Below, piece by piece: positions 22,000 to 33,637 of a DNA stretch of 64,000 nt. The stretch lies in the NCBI GenBank assembly GCA_027574665.1, contig CM050673.1:7177420-7241419 (forward strand), written 5' to 3'. Position numbers and translations under genes: made by a program. Below the pieces are notes generated by a model. That model did no database searches, was not told the origin of the DNA, and worked only from the letters and a program-made list of their open reading frames with translations. Positions within the stretch are counted from its first letter, which is position 1; the number at the start of each line of letters is the position of its first letter. The stretch is from Rhynochetos jubatus. Its lineage: Eukaryota > Chordata > Aves > Eurypygiformes > Rhynochetidae.

Positions 22000-24900
22000 C
22001 TTTGGAGAAGGAGAGAGAGCCTTATGTAGTTTGCATCCAGGAACCCAAAGGAATACGCTTTGACTAGCCCCAGCCACAGAGCAAAATCCTGGTTCCAGCA
22101 ATTCCACCTTGGCCCGCTCCCCAATCACGTTTACTTGGAAGCAAAACAGCCGGGAGAAGTGTTTCTGGCAAGGCTTCCCCGGCTGCGGAAAGGTTCTTGA
22201 ACGCAAGGTAGAGCCAGATATAAACGCACTTCCTGAGCCCGGAGTCGCTGGGAATGCTGAGCGGGTTTGGACGTGGGCTCTCTCACCAAAACCTACACGG
22301 TGACTCCCCCCCAAACCTTCCCCCATCCGTCCCCCAGCCCACCCTGCCGCCACGTTAGCTTTTCTCGCATCCCCTCTTCAGCTTTGAGCTTTGGTCCGTT
22401 GCTGCTCTGCAAAGCTTTGCAACGCCCGGGCTGGGCCCAAGCGGCGTTCCCAGGTTCCCAGCGGCACGCTACGGCTGCCGGAGGGCCCCGCGCAGGTCTT
22501 ACCTGGAGGATTTGCAGTACTTCTGCCACCTGAGGGAAGAACAGAGCGGGATTTGCTCAAAGACCGGGATTTAACTCATGCCATCAGCTGCAACGCCAAG
22601 GTTTAGCTAAACCCCAGCGTGGGCTTGCAGGGGCTGCGCAGCCGGTGGTTGGGATTGGGGATTTTAAGCGGTGAGGAAATGGGAGCAGCGGAGCGGTGCT
22701 GGGAACCGCAGGGAGTGAGCACCGTAGGGCAGCTCCGGCCGGCACGGACACGGTGCTGGGAACCGCGGGGAGTGAGCACCGTAGGGGAGCGAGCACCGTA
22801 GGGCAGCTCCGGCCGGCACGGACATGGTGCTGGGAACCGCAGGGAGTGAGCACTGTAGGGCAGCTCCGGCTGGCATGGACACGGTGCTGGGAACCGCGGG
22901 GAGCGAGCACCGTAGGGCAGCTCCGGCCAGCATGGACACGATGCTGGGAACCACGGGGAGCGAGCACTGTAGGGCAGCTCCGGCCGGCACGGACACGGTG
23001 CTGGGAACCACAGGGAGCGAGCACCGTAGGGCAGCTCCGGCCGGCACGGACACGGTGCTGGGAACCGCGGGGAGCGAGCACCGTAGGGCAGCTCCGGCCA
23101 GCACGGACACGGTGCTGGGAACCACGGGGAGCGAGCACCGTAGGGCAGCTCCGGCCGGCACGGACACGGTGCTGGGAACCGCGGGGAGCGAGCACCGTAG
23201 GGCAGCTCCGGCCGGCACGGACACGATGCTGGGAACCACGGGGAGCGAGCACCGTAGGGCAGCTCCGGCCGGCACGGACACGGTGCTGGCAACCGCGGGG
23301 AGCGAGCACCGTAGGGCAGCTCCGGCCGGCACAGACACCCTCAGCCCGTGGAGCATCCGATAACTCACTTTCTGTTCTCAGGATCCATCCCGCAAAACCT
23401 GATGGCAGCCAAGGGGTAGTGTCTCCTGAAAAACACCCTGTCCAGGGGAGGAGGGTGTTAGAGGGGGAAAGTGTTCTGGTGGGAGGAACAGGCATTTGTA
23501 AATCCAAGCCCTGCTCGAACTGGGGCGGCTGCTGGGGACTGGGGACGGGTGGTGTGGGGGTCCCACTGCCGAGCTGGCAGCCCCAGGGTTCAGCCGGCTC
23601 CTGCCTCCCACTGACTTCGCACCAAGCAGCATCGTGCCCTGTGCTGTAACCGAAGGGGTCAAGCCCATCCCTGGATGGCAACACAGATTTATCCTAGCGG
23701 CCCAGCTCGGAGCAGCACGCTGGCAGGCTGACGGGCACGAGGGGAGCTGGGTGTCACGGACAAGCCGCGCTCCCATGACCGTTCAGCGCTGCCGGGCACC
23801 TCGCCACCAGCGAGCCCGGGGCCATGGCAGCAGCTCCGCAGCCCCATCCTGACCCTGCCCGGGCGGCTCTTACTTCCTCTGGACGTCCGTCAGCGTGACT
23901 CCCTGCTCCGTCACTCTGAAGTGCACGAGGGTTGGGGTGGGCAGCGTCTCCAGCTCGAAGGTGGAGGAGGTGGCTTTCTGGATGGCCGGGGCTCCCGTGA
24001 GCGTCTCCGTGCTCACCGAGTTGAGGTACAAGACGTTGCACACTGCAAGGACAGCACGGAGCGGGGCTCAGCACGGCAGCACGCCGGCGCCGAGCACGGG
24101 CAGTGCCGAGCACGGGCAGCGCCGAGCACGGGCAGCGCCGAGCGCAGCGGCGCCGGTCCTGGGCCAAGGCATCACCCTGCAGAACCGGACACATGGACAC
24201 AGGTCAGGTTTGTTTTGATGAAGATTAAAGATTTGGTGACTCAGAAATTCTTCAGAAATTTATTTTGGTTTACTTTAATTCTTTGCACTAATTGTTTTAA
24301 AAGTCAAAGTATTTAATTTCCAGCTTCTAAATGTCACGTTTTTTTGGGTTTTTTCTTCTGTTTGTTACATATTTCCTTTAATGAAAAGCAGAGATACCCC
24401 AGGCCGGCTGACAGCCAACCTAAAACATGACATTTCAGGCCGATTGAGCCGTTTAAAGGGCTGTTCTGGGTCAAACTAAACTTTTCAGCCTGCCAACTTA
24501 TTTTTCAGAATTTCCAGCTAAACAAAGAGGTTCCCGACTTCCCTGAGCGTGCCGCGATCCATCCGGGTGGGCTCCTGCCCACCCAGAGCCCACCCATCAC
24601 TGCGCGCAGGCTGGGGGCACCGTGGTGCAGGAGAGAAGCGAAGACCCCTCCCCATCCTGCTGTGCCCTTTCCATGAGTCTCCCATAAGGTCCCTCAGCGA
24701 TTTCCCCAGCCCCCGACTGCCCCATCCCTCTCCTGGAAACTCCAGATGTTCAGTGCCCGTCAGTCCAAGCCCTGCTTGAGGCCAATCAGGAGAGAGGCTC
24801 AAAATCAGGGGCTATTTAAAATTTTGGGACCCGTGGGTTTTTATCAGCCTTGGGACCTCAAGAACTGTGTTTTCAAGCTTCACTTCACCTTTTCCCCAGG

Positions 24901-27900
24901 GCAGGGAGTGACAGGACAAGGGGTAACGGGCTTAAATGGAAAAAGACTGAGATGGGACATCAGGAAGGAATTCTTCCCGGAGAGGGTGGGGGGCACTGGG
25001 ACAGGTTGCCCAGAGAAGCTGTGGCTGCCCCATCCCTGGGAGTGTCCAAGGCCAGGCTGGATGAGGCTGGGAGCAACCTGGGCTAGTGGAGGGTATCCCT
25101 GCCCATGGCAGGGGGTGGGACTGGGTGGGCTTTGAGGTCCCTTCCCACCCAAACCATTCTGTGATTCCATCTTTCTGAGGACCAAAAGTCTCCTTTCTTT
25201 AAAACCATCAGGTTCCCTCACACACCCATGAACTGAGGGCATGAAGAAAACCCACAGGTGTCTCCAACCTGGTGACGAAGCCAGGAGGGGACATTGCATC
25301 GTTACCCACGGATGCGCCGGGGTGACCTGCTGTCCTGCACAGGTCCAAAGGCAGCGCCGGCTGTGAATGGTATCGGAACAGGTGGTGTATAAAACCAGAA
25401 CCGTGTGGCTGATAGGTTAAGGACTAAAGCCCAAAGCATGCCCAGAGCTCTGGCTGCTGGAAACTCAGCTGTCCCCTGGTGACAGCAGCCTGCTCCTTTC
25501 CTCACCGGCAGTTTTCTTCAGCAGGGACAGCGTGGATTCTGGAGCGCAGTCAGGGCTGTCTTCCCCATCAGCGAGATCTGCACAAACAACAAGCGGGAGC
25601 ACTGATGTCCCCAGGTCCGACTGCTCTGGGTCACCACTTGGCATTGGGTGAAATTCCTTCTCTCACCAGGCTCAAAGACTGCTTAACTTGCATGGTTTGG
25701 AGCAGTAATTAACGTAATTGTCCTCCATCTCCCCCTCTCCTGGCTCTGTTCATCTCTGCCCTCTCCACTCCCACCCTCAGCGGTCCCCCGCTCCTTTGCT
25801 GACCACCCTCCATCCCCAGCAGAAGCCCCTCACCATCATCCCCTACTCGAGTCAGCTCCTGTGGGTCCCTCCACCACCCACAGCCAGGGCACCCGCGCGG
25901 TTCGGCCCCCTCCTCGCTGCAGGACCATGCCCACCTCCCCAGCCCCGCAGGAGGGACCGCTCAGCATCTCTCCTGCCCCGACACCTACCTCGGGTGGGGA
26001 TGCTCAGCTTGCAGGGCAGTGCCAGCGGCGTGATGGCGTGCTGGTACACGAAGGCAGAGAGGCTCCCTGCAACACAGAACCATGAGTTGGGGGGGTGATG
26101 CCTGAAACCTTCAACCCCCAATCCTCTGGCCCCACAACAGTGTCCCAGGGACCTCAGAAGGAGAGAAGGGAGGAATAAGATTGACCCTTTAGAACCTCAC
26201 AGTAATAAAAGTGGGTTTTCCAACCCCCACCCCATGTTCTTGTTTTGGCGACTACTGCCACAGTGTCACTGGCAGAGAAGTGGGGGCAGGAGCTGGGGGG
26301 CAGAGGACCCCCACACCAACACACTCTCTGCAGGGGTGTGGGGCAACCCTGCTCCTGGCAGGTACTTTGAGGGGATTTTGGAAACAGCTCCTGGGGCTGC
26401 TGGGGCTGCGGGCGATGGCTCCATCCTTACCGAAATACAGCTCCTCGCTGGCTCCTTTCAAGTGCACCCCTTTGGGAGATGACTCGATGAGGAAGTGCCG
26501 GACGAGGTCACAGCTCTCATCGCCTGCAAGCGGGATCAGAGACAGCCTCAGCCCTGGCACAACCGCCACTGCCCTCCCCTGCCCACCCCAGGGCATCCCC
26601 CTGCTCCACGGGGCATCCCCACGCACGCCCGGACCCCGCTGCCAGCGTCCCTCGCACAACCAGAGCCCTGCGGCTTCTCAGCTTGCTTCAGATTGACCGC
26701 TTTCAGGTAAATCCCTGAAGCAAACCCCATTATTCCGAGCGATTCCCTGTACCTGTCTGGCTGCTGGCTGGAGAAACAGGAACCTTCATCGCCAACCCGA
26801 AAGACCCCCGGTACGATGTGCTGTCCCGCACAACGAACGTGCCTGGCTCCTTGTCCTTCAGCAGCTGGATTGCTGTCAGAGCACAGAAGGAGGCTCAGCC
26901 AAGGAAAACAGGTGGAACCTCCCCGCTTCGCATTCCGTGTCCGGCCGATGCTCTCGCCGGGAGTTGCTCCTTGGCAGCGGCGAGAAACACTCGGGAGCGT
27001 TTGCGGAGTGCGCACATGTCCCTCGTGCGGGTACCGACCGCAGGATCCCCGCGGATTGAGGGACCCCAGCTTGGTTCTGAGGCTCCCTGTGGCCCCAGGA
27101 CCCTCAGCCCCTGCCCAGGCCATGCTAAGTCGCAGCACAGCCAGAGGCAGGACTTGAGGGGGACAGAGGAGCCGTGGCACAGCCTGCATTTCTGGGCCTC
27201 CCCCCTTGGCCTGTGAGTGGGTGTCTCCATCAGCCCCCCGTGTGCCCTGAATTCCCAGCGTTGGGTCCGCGCGGGGCCTCAGCACGGACTGAGGTGTTGC
27301 GGGGGGACAAACTCCAGCCAGGGTTGCGCCGAGGGCAAGCCTGAGGGGTTATCTCGGCGGCAACACTTACGGCCTTACCCCTGTCCCTGGATACGCTCGG
27401 CTTGAACCAGTATTTCGATGTGTCCATCACAAACTTCATGGTGGGCTGCCCAGCCCTGAGGGGACCTGCAAGAGACCTTGTGCATCAGGGGGACCCGAAA
27501 GCCCTTCCCAGGGGACATCACTGCACAGGACAGAGCCCCAGCAAGGGTATTTCTCTTTCGAGCCGGCCAGGGTTGAATTATTTTGTATTATTATTGAATT
27601 ATATGGAATTATTATTATCAATCCTTTTGATCAGCGCTTCCTTGGAATAATTAATTCTCCATGTAATCGTCTCTCTTGGCAGGTTGCGATGGAGCACAGA
27701 AAGGCAGCACGTAGCATCCCCCGACACTGCCCAAGTCCCCTGGGCCATGGGGATTTACACCAGCTGCAGATCCAACCCACAAAGCTCTCCAGCTTTTCCC
27801 ATAAGAATCCCAGTTAAACCCCTCTGCCCTGAGAGCTGCCACCGCTGATCTCCAGAGAACCACCCCCCCGTGTTTGCCCTTGGATGAGGGACCTCGCAAA

Positions 27901-30900
27901 CACCGGTGCCTGTAGATGTCCACAGCAAATGGGAGCCCTGACCCCTCCTCCCCACCCATCCAGGGCCCACAGATGACAGAATTATGGTCCTCATTCTCTC
28001 TCAGGTGCTATAAACATGGGAATCTGCGTCTCCTGGGGGGAACCAAAGCGTTTCTGCCTGCTGAGACATGCCCCGGGACCCTCAGCACGGGGCTGGAGAC
28101 CCTGCAGGGCCCTGCAACCCCGTGGAGATACAGCGAGGATGTCCAGCTCCAGCAAGGACCTCCTGTCCTTCATGTCTATAACCCACAGAAACTGGTGTTC
28201 ACCCCCTTTCCTGGCAGCTGGTGGGTCCCCAGCTGCTTCCTCCCCCCACCCTGCCCTATGGACTTACTGTCCGAGATGCAGGAGAGTGCTGGTGCCGACA
28301 GCGCGTTGTTCAGGCCGCCCAGCCTCGAGGCCGGGCTGCAGCTGGGAGGGGGTGGCTGCTTGACTGAGGCTGGGGGGGCTCTGGCCAGCGTGGAAGATGC
28401 ATCTCCGTGTTCCAGGCACCCGTTCACCAGCAGCACGGGGATGTCGGCTGCGGAGTTGAGGATGGAGGGTGGGCAGCTGCTGGCCTGTCCCTTCTGGGAT
28501 AGGGAGGTGCTGGCCTTGGTGGAGCAGGCTGCTCTGGGCTGGTGGGGACTCAGGCCAAAAGCTTCTCCAGAGTGAGACCTGATGCTGGGGGAAGGTGGGC
28601 AGGGGCTGCCCAGGGGGCTGGCAGCCGGAGGAGCATCCGAGTCATCATGGTGGAGCGAGTGGGTGCTGCTGCAAGAGGGAGACAGAGAGCAGGGGGTGAT
28701 CGGGGTGTGTGTGTGTGTGTGTGTTCATCCGGGTGGGATGCACAGCCCACGCCATCCCTGCGGGATTCCCAGCCCCAGAAACGAGGTCTTGGATGGCGGG
28801 ACTTGGGGTAACCACCCCGTGCCCCTTCCACCCCCATCGCCAGCCCGAGGCTGGGACACAAGTTGGCATTTACCTTCCCAGGACGTAACTGGTGTCGGAG
28901 CCGGGGCTCGTGGAGAGCAGGGAGACCCAGCTGCTCCTCTGCTGGGCCCTCACCACCTGCACGGGCTTCAGCAGATTGTCAAAGCCTGGGGGGGTGCAGA
29001 GACCCCCTGGACCATAGGAGATGCTGTCTGTCTGTCCAGCTGCGCGCTGCTGGGGGACAGCGATGCCCTCGGATGCTTTGCTGCAGGTTGTGGTGCCTGC
29101 GCGGGGGCTCGCGGGGCTTGAGAAAACCACGGTGCCACCGGTGCTGCAGTTGCCCCTGAGTCCCCCTGTTTGGGGCAGGAATCCATTGCCCTGGGGGGAC
29201 CTCGAGAACAGCGTGTACGAAGGGCTAGGGGGGCCCTGCAGCAGCCTGGGACACGCGGCTCTGCCTGGTGTCATCTCTATGTATTTAATGTCTGCGGGAA
29301 GAAAGAGGAGGTCGTTAACGATTCGGTGTTCGAGTCAGTTCGTTAGCTCAGCTCTGGGGCGGACACGCATCTCTGTTCCTCTTGCTATTAATTTTGGCTC
29401 CGTTTTGGATGCCCTGCAGGGCTGCTGGGCCCAGAGGAGGACCCCCCAGCTCTGCAGGGAGACCCCCAGGGCCCAATTCTGCCCTTCATTACAACCCTAT
29501 AGGGGCTGATTTCTTCACAGACACCAAACCACGGTGACCCACCCTGGTGCTGGCGGGCTCCCAGGGAAGAGGGGTTACATGCGGTCGAGTCTACCCAGAC
29601 CCCTCCCCGGCGAGCATTGCGCAGCCCGTGCTTGCCGGGACCTGCAGCGAGAGGCGGGTGTTTCTTCCAGCAGCCGCTCAGTTTGTACCTGACTCAAGAG
29701 AAAAACATCTGGCTGCTCCCCTCCAGGGATGACATCAGGCCCCGAGGGTGCCCACGGCTACGTCCGGCTGCGGAGCGGGAGGCAGAGGGAACAGCCCACG
29801 CAGGACAAGGGCAGTCACAAGGATCTGAGTGTCAGCTATGGCCGTGCCAGCAAGCGCACAGCCCCAGGCAGGGGATGGCTGCTCTCCCTTCCCCTCTCCC
29901 ATCCTGCACGAGTCTCCTTGGAGAAATAATTTCCAAGGCAGTTTCCGTGCCCTTCCGTGGGTTTCTTCCCTCTCTTCCACTCATGTTCAGGGCAGGCAAG
30001 GCATCTCCCAGCCCCTCCCCTTGCCATTATCTATACAGTGACACATCTGACAGAGCATCACTTGCTCCAGGACCTTCAGCGGAACCTGGCGGCCAGGACA
30101 AGGGGTGCCTGGCTCCCCACGTGCCCGATGCACGTCAGTCACTGGGCTCCTTGAACAAGGCCATAATTCCTGGCTGAGCTAGAAGGTGCCTTGTAGCAAG
30201 AGACACTCAGACTTGATTTAAGCGCTTGCAGCGATGGCGAATTCATCACCTCCCCAGGGAAGCTGTTCCAGTGGTTAGTCACCCGCGCTGCCAGCGGCGC
30301 GTGCCTCCTTTCCAGCCTGAACGCGCCCAGCTTTGTTTTCAGCTCCTGGTTCTTGCCCTGCCATGGCGTTCAGGAAAGTTTCCCGTCTTAAAGGTGTTTC
30401 TTGGAGAGAGAAAAACCCTTTTTTTTGCAGCAGCAATGAAAACCTGCTCCTCACAGCCCTTGGCTCCCTGGCAGTTGATGCTACGTGTCTCGTTTGTGCC
30501 GGTGAGGGGAGCAGACTCCGGGTTGCCAAGCACTGCAGACCCCATTCACAACAACCAGACCTCCGGCCCACAAAACTTGCTGAGCAGGAAAAGCACAAGC
30601 CTGTACAAAATGCACTCCCGAGCCCCTTTTCTATGGCCATCCCAGGGCAGGATCGGGCGGGCACAGCCATCAGAGAGCCACCGAGTAAGCCAGAAGGGCT
30701 GGTCCCCGCTGGGGATGCAGCTGGACCGGGCATGGGAAGGAGCCAGAACCGCAGCCTTCCCCCTCCACAGCCCTACTGCACTGGCAGCCAGCAGCAGCTC
30801 CTCCAAAACCCGTCCTCGGAAAGGCTCCGGAGCCACGTGGTTCTGGTATCAGCGAGCAAACCCTCACAGCAAGCTCTTGGCCAGATGCTTTTTGTCAAAG

Positions 30901-33637
30901 CCTCCTCAAAAGGGGAAAAGAAATGGGGACTTGAACTGTCCTTTAAAGAAAGGACTGAAAAGCATCTGCGCACTGGGCTGGCGAGGCCTTTCGCCTCCTA
31001 CTCCTCTGCCTCTGCTCCTGCTTATCGTGTGTGGTTAAACCTCAAATATTTGCTCGAGACCTTGGCAAGTTTTTCAGCATCAAGGAGTGGCAGAAGTGCT
31101 GCAGACACAGAGCCCAGCTCTCACGCAAACCGAGACGCTCTCCTCTCCTCCAGGACAAGCCAGTACCAAGGGAGTTGGTGACGGTCATGAACGTGTCTCC
31201 TATTGCTACAGCATCCGTTACGTTCAAAGCCTTCCCTGAGGTTTCTGGTAGACGGGAGCAAGCCCCTCTCAGACCCTGGGCACCCTCAGCCTCCTGCCAG
31301 CCGCACGCCAACGGACCCTGCCTGCAGGGACCTTGCACCTTAGGCAGGAAGGAGGGTGCGGAATTGATTCCGAAATTGCAGTGGGGCCCCAAGCAGCCCC
31401 CACTGCAGGGCCAGGGGAGGAAAGGGAGGCAGGAGCCTCACAGGAGCGAGATGGGAGCAGCCGTGCACACACAGGTCGCACGGCTGCGGAGGAGGTGCTG
31501 GGCGAACAGGGATGCTCAGCAGCTGTAGGAAGTCAAAAGTAAAAAGGCAGAGCTGTTAAAAGAAAATGAAAGCTGAAGTGAGGCTTTTCCTGCTGAATTC
31601 AGAGCCAGGTTTCCAGATGTTCAGTTCCACGCTTGGAGCCAGATTTTCAAAACCACTAGCACGTTACCTGCTGAGCTGCTCGAGACTCCAGCCCTCCAGC
31701 GATGCCTGGAGGAGAGGCATCTCAGTGCCTCCAAACTGAGGAGCCAAGGGCTGAACTTGCACTTTGTCACGGTACTTTATCCACAAGGCCACCTCCTTCC
31801 ATCCCAGCAGGAAGCAGGGATGCCATCTATTCCAGGTTCTCACCCTGCTCTGGCCCCTGCGCTCCCCATCTCTGGCTGAGCTGCTTCCCAACTTGAGCAT
31901 CGGGACCCTCACCCCTGCCAGGGCTGCAGCTCAGCACCCTTGCAGACACACATATCCTCCTCCTCGGACCCCGCAGACGTTTGCGTGAGGGATCAGGGAG
32001 AACAGAATTATTTTTCATGCCTTTAACATCCTCTCATTTGACCTTCCTCTGGAAAGAGACCTAGGGACAGATTTTCAAGGTATTTCCGTGCATAAAGACA
32101 CAGCGATAAGGCTTTTCAGAAGCAGCGAGACTGCATCTTTAGGCACTGAGAGCATCACAGATCTGTCCCTGGGGTATCAGAACACCTGCAGCAGCGTGTG
32201 ACACGCTGCCTGCCCCTGTTACCCTGTGCTCAGGGTGTTGAGCATCAAACACTGCAAGAGCCACGGGCAAAAGGGCTTTGGATCGCTGGGATGAGAGGGA
32301 AGTGTTGCAAAAGGGTTCACGTAAGGCACCCAGGCGTGAGAGCAGAAAGAGGGGGTTGGTATGTGCTGATGTTCTGCCTTGTGTATGCCAGGTATGCTGC
32401 TGGAGGAGCGCACAAGCCCTGGAAAAAGAATTTCCCTGGCAAAGCAATTTGGAACATTTAACTGGGATGGTTGTGTAACGATCAGCACCTTAGCCCAGGG
32501 CTTTGGAAACCTGGCTTCCAATCCTTGCGCTTCCAGAGGTCAAGTCTGACCCTGGGAAAGGCTCCTCTGCCCTTGGGTAGAACTGGGCCCTGCTGCCAGG
32601 GCGAGCACACTCCGGATGTCACATCCAGAGGTCAACGCCTGTCCTACTCGTGGATGGCAAGCACGTGGGTTAGGCGTTTTCTGAGAGCTACAAATCACAA
32701 TTCTAGTGGGAAATGTTTCCTCCAAACACAGGGAAACAAACATCAGGTTGAATTAAGGCTGTTCTCCCTGTTTTCTTTTGGAATCTGCCGAGCTAGCTGG
32801 ACACGAGACAATTCAAAGTGGTCAGATTGGGGTCACCTAAGCACACGAGTTAGGCAGAGCCTGGATACACAATCTGTTCTGCTCCTTCATATGAAGCCCT
32901 GATGTCAGGAGAGAGTATTCCCCACGGATCCCGCTGGGGATGTCACCTATGCCCATTCCCAGCCCTCCGCAGGACCCTGTCCTGCCCCCAGGGCTGGTTG
33001 CGGCCAGCCTCTGCCCTGGGCTTTCCCTCTGCCCCTTGCAGAGGACACCCTCGCCCAGGGTGTGCCTAGGTCTGAACTGTGCTGGCTCCATGGCACGACC
33101 AGCACCTCTCGCCTCACCTATTGCCCCTGGATCTTGCTTCTTGGTGGCAGCAGCATCACCATCACCCTGAGAAGCAGCTTCTTGGACCGCATCCTTCACC
33201 GGCTTGCATGTGAGCGGCTGAAAGGTGGGATCGATTTCCAGGATCAGCTGGTTGAGACTCTCTATTGATATGTCCAGAGTAGGAGACACCAGGTGAGGCT
33301 CAGGATCCGTGCCGGTGTCCCTCTCCTCCTTTGGCTGGTACAGGACAGCGGGTCTCTCCAAAGGGGCATCCTGCTGCCCCTTCCCTTGTGCGTGAGCAGC
33401 CACGTGCTCAAACACGGGGTGGGCTCCGTACAGCCCTCCGCCGGGAAGCAGGCGTGCCTTGGTGTGCACCATCGCAGCCGGGTCAGCCCAGCTCTCCGTC
33501 GAGTAGTAGGCATACTTCATCGGCAGCGCGGAGCAGCCCGGGTATCCTGCCGGGTGCAAGCTCTTGCTTTCCTCCTGTGAGGAAACACACACGGTCTGTC
33601 CGACACGCAACACGTGGTTTTGTATGACCTGTGACAT
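21870..33637 (-). CDS. TNS4: Tensin-4 (CTEN), complete coding region
   Basis: Focal-adhesion adaptor whose C-terminal SH2 and PTB domains bind phosphotyrosine proteins and integrin beta tails. Twelve phase-matched coding exons (5' to 3'): 33118-33637, 28874-29291, 28268-28668, 27379-27465, 26753-26872, 26431-26523, 25989-26066, 25506-25577, 23874-24042, 23369-23437, 22503-22529, 21870-21999, giving 727 aa (human 715). The N-terminus begins MSQV as in human and has [21 protein letters not shown]2 covers about 465-572 with the phosphotyrosine-binding Arg in [17 protein letters not shown] (about 491). PTB covers about 597-727, ending [17 protein letters not shown]. Like mammalian TNS4 it lacks the N-terminal phosphatase/C2 region of other tensins. 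Its 3' end faces IGFBP4. The 5'UTR exon was not located. Confidence 0.96.
22503..22529 (-). CDS. TNS4: TNS4 coding exon 11 (27-nt PTB exon)
   Basis: A 27-nt exon reading [10 protein letters not shown] with its flanking codons (human KWQKYCKPSW); acceptor CCCTCAG, donor GTAAGA. Too short for open-frame detection. Confidence 0.93.
22693..23337. repeat. 57-bp minisatellite, 11 copies, in a TNS4 intron
   Basis: Eleven units each contain GTGCTGGGAACC, GAGCACCGTAGGGCAG and CTCCGGCCGGCACGGACACG. One early unit carries an extra 17-18 bases. The array nearly fills the 839-bp intron between PTB exons 10 and 11. As 57 is a multiple of three, long repetitive open frames appear on both strands; they are not genes. 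Confidence 0.95.
23369..23437 (-). CDS. TNS4: TNS4 coding exon 10 (PTB)
   Basis: [20 protein letters not shown] then NRK; donor GTGAGT. The following intron holds the 57-bp minisatellite. Confidence 0.95.
23874..24042 (-). CDS. TNS4: TNS4 coding exon 9 (PTB start)
   Basis: [20 protein letters not shown] to [14 protein letters not shown]; first half of the PTB domain, strongly human-like. Donor AA followed by GTAAGA, phase 2. Confidence 0.96.
24089..24144. repeat. 16-bp tandem repeat, ~3.5 copies
   Basis: GCCGAGCACGGGCAGY repeated in the TNS4 intron just upstream (minus-strand sense) of PTB exon 9. Confidence 0.8.
24895..25171 (+). mobile_element. CR1 LINE 3' fragment
   Basis: Reads GGAAAAAGACTGAGATGGGA, then CTGGGACAGGTTGCCCAGAG, TGGATGAGGCTGGGAGCAACC and a terminal CCATTCTGTGATTCCAT. 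This is the avian CR1 3' end with its ATTCYRTG tail, 5'-truncated, inside a TNS4 intron and antisense to TNS4. Confidence 0.85.
25506..25577 (-). CDS. TNS4: TNS4 coding exon 8 (SH2-PTB linker)
   Basis: [20 protein letters not shown] then KKTA; short acidic linker equal in position to the human GASDSTDSPASCQKKSA segment. Confidence 0.85.
25989..26066 (-). CDS. TNS4: TNS4 coding exon 7 (SH2 end)
   Basis: [20 protein letters not shown] then SIPTR; last helix and strand of SH2. Donor GTAGGT. Confidence 0.96.
26431..26523 (-). CDS. TNS4: TNS4 coding exon 6 (SH2)
   Basis: [20 protein letters not shown] then ASEELYFG; central SH2 strands including the HFLIES block. Confidence 0.96.
26753..26872 (-). 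CDS. TNS4: TNS4 coding exon 5 (SH2 core)
   Basis: [20 protein letters not shown] then [11 protein letters not shown]; carries the invariant SH2 Arg (FVVRDS). Confidence 0.96.
27379..27465 (-). CDS. TNS4: TNS4 coding exon 4 (SH2 start)
   Basis: [20 protein letters not shown], nearly identical to human at the entry to the SH2 domain. Donor GTAAGG. Confidence 0.96.
28268..28668 (-). CDS. TNS4: TNS4 coding exon 3
   Basis: Pro/Ser-rich disordered segment with [20 protein letters not shown] (human SCPPSITNSMVDIPIVLING). Acceptor CTTGCAG, donor GTAAGT. Confidence 0.93.
28705..28724. repeat. (GT)10 microsatellite
   Basis: Perfect dinucleotide run in a TNS4 intron. Confidence 0.9.
28874..29291 (-). 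CDS. TNS4: TNS4 coding exon 2
   Basis: Joins exon 1 in phase to read [11 protein letters not shown] (human DIKYIEVTSAR) and ends with [16 protein letters not shown] (human SVLSASPVSDVSYMFG). Ser/Gly-rich, likely disordered. Donor GTAAAT, phase 2. Confidence 0.93.
29292..33117 (-). other. TNS4: TNS4 intron 1
   Basis: A 3.8 kb intron. Two overlapping plus-strand open frames of about 270-280 codons (30226-31181) have no family features and are judged chance. It holds an old CR1-like fragment (30150-30360) and, near 32060-32150, sequence like the ancient ATTTTCAAGGTATTT/TTTAGGCAC retroposon family seen in sauropsids. Confidence 0.8.
30150..30360 (-). mobile_element. Old CR1-like LINE fragment
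   Basis: GACTTGATTTAAGCGCTTGC, AGCGATGGCGAATTCATCAC and TCCCCAGGGAAGCTGTTCCA, followed by AGTGGTTAGTCACC, resemble the reverse complement of ancient CR1 3' regions (consensus-like GATGGAGAATTCACCACCTCCC). Diverged; family assignment is from memory. Confidence 0.5.
33118..33637 (-). CDS. TNS4: TNS4 coding exon 1
   Basis: 173 codons from [12 protein letters not shown]. Contains [20 protein letters not shown] and [17 protein letters not shown], both recognisable against human TNS4. The donor is ATAG followed by GTGAGG, phase 1. Confidence 0.93.

Noticed and set aside
22584..23684. Repetitive 180-366 codon frames on both strands
   Set aside because: Produced by the 57-bp minisatellite whose unit is a multiple of three; they overlap TNS4 exon 10 and its introns.
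30226..31181. Two overlapping plus-strand frames of 270-280 codons
   Set aside because: They lie in TNS4 intron 1, overlap each other in different frames, and partly cover an old CR1 fragment; no domain features.
32455..32600. MIR-like SINE in TNS4 intron 1
   Set aside because: Only a loose resemblance (GGAAACCTGGCTTCCAATCC, CTGACCCTGGG); not enough to call without a repeat library.
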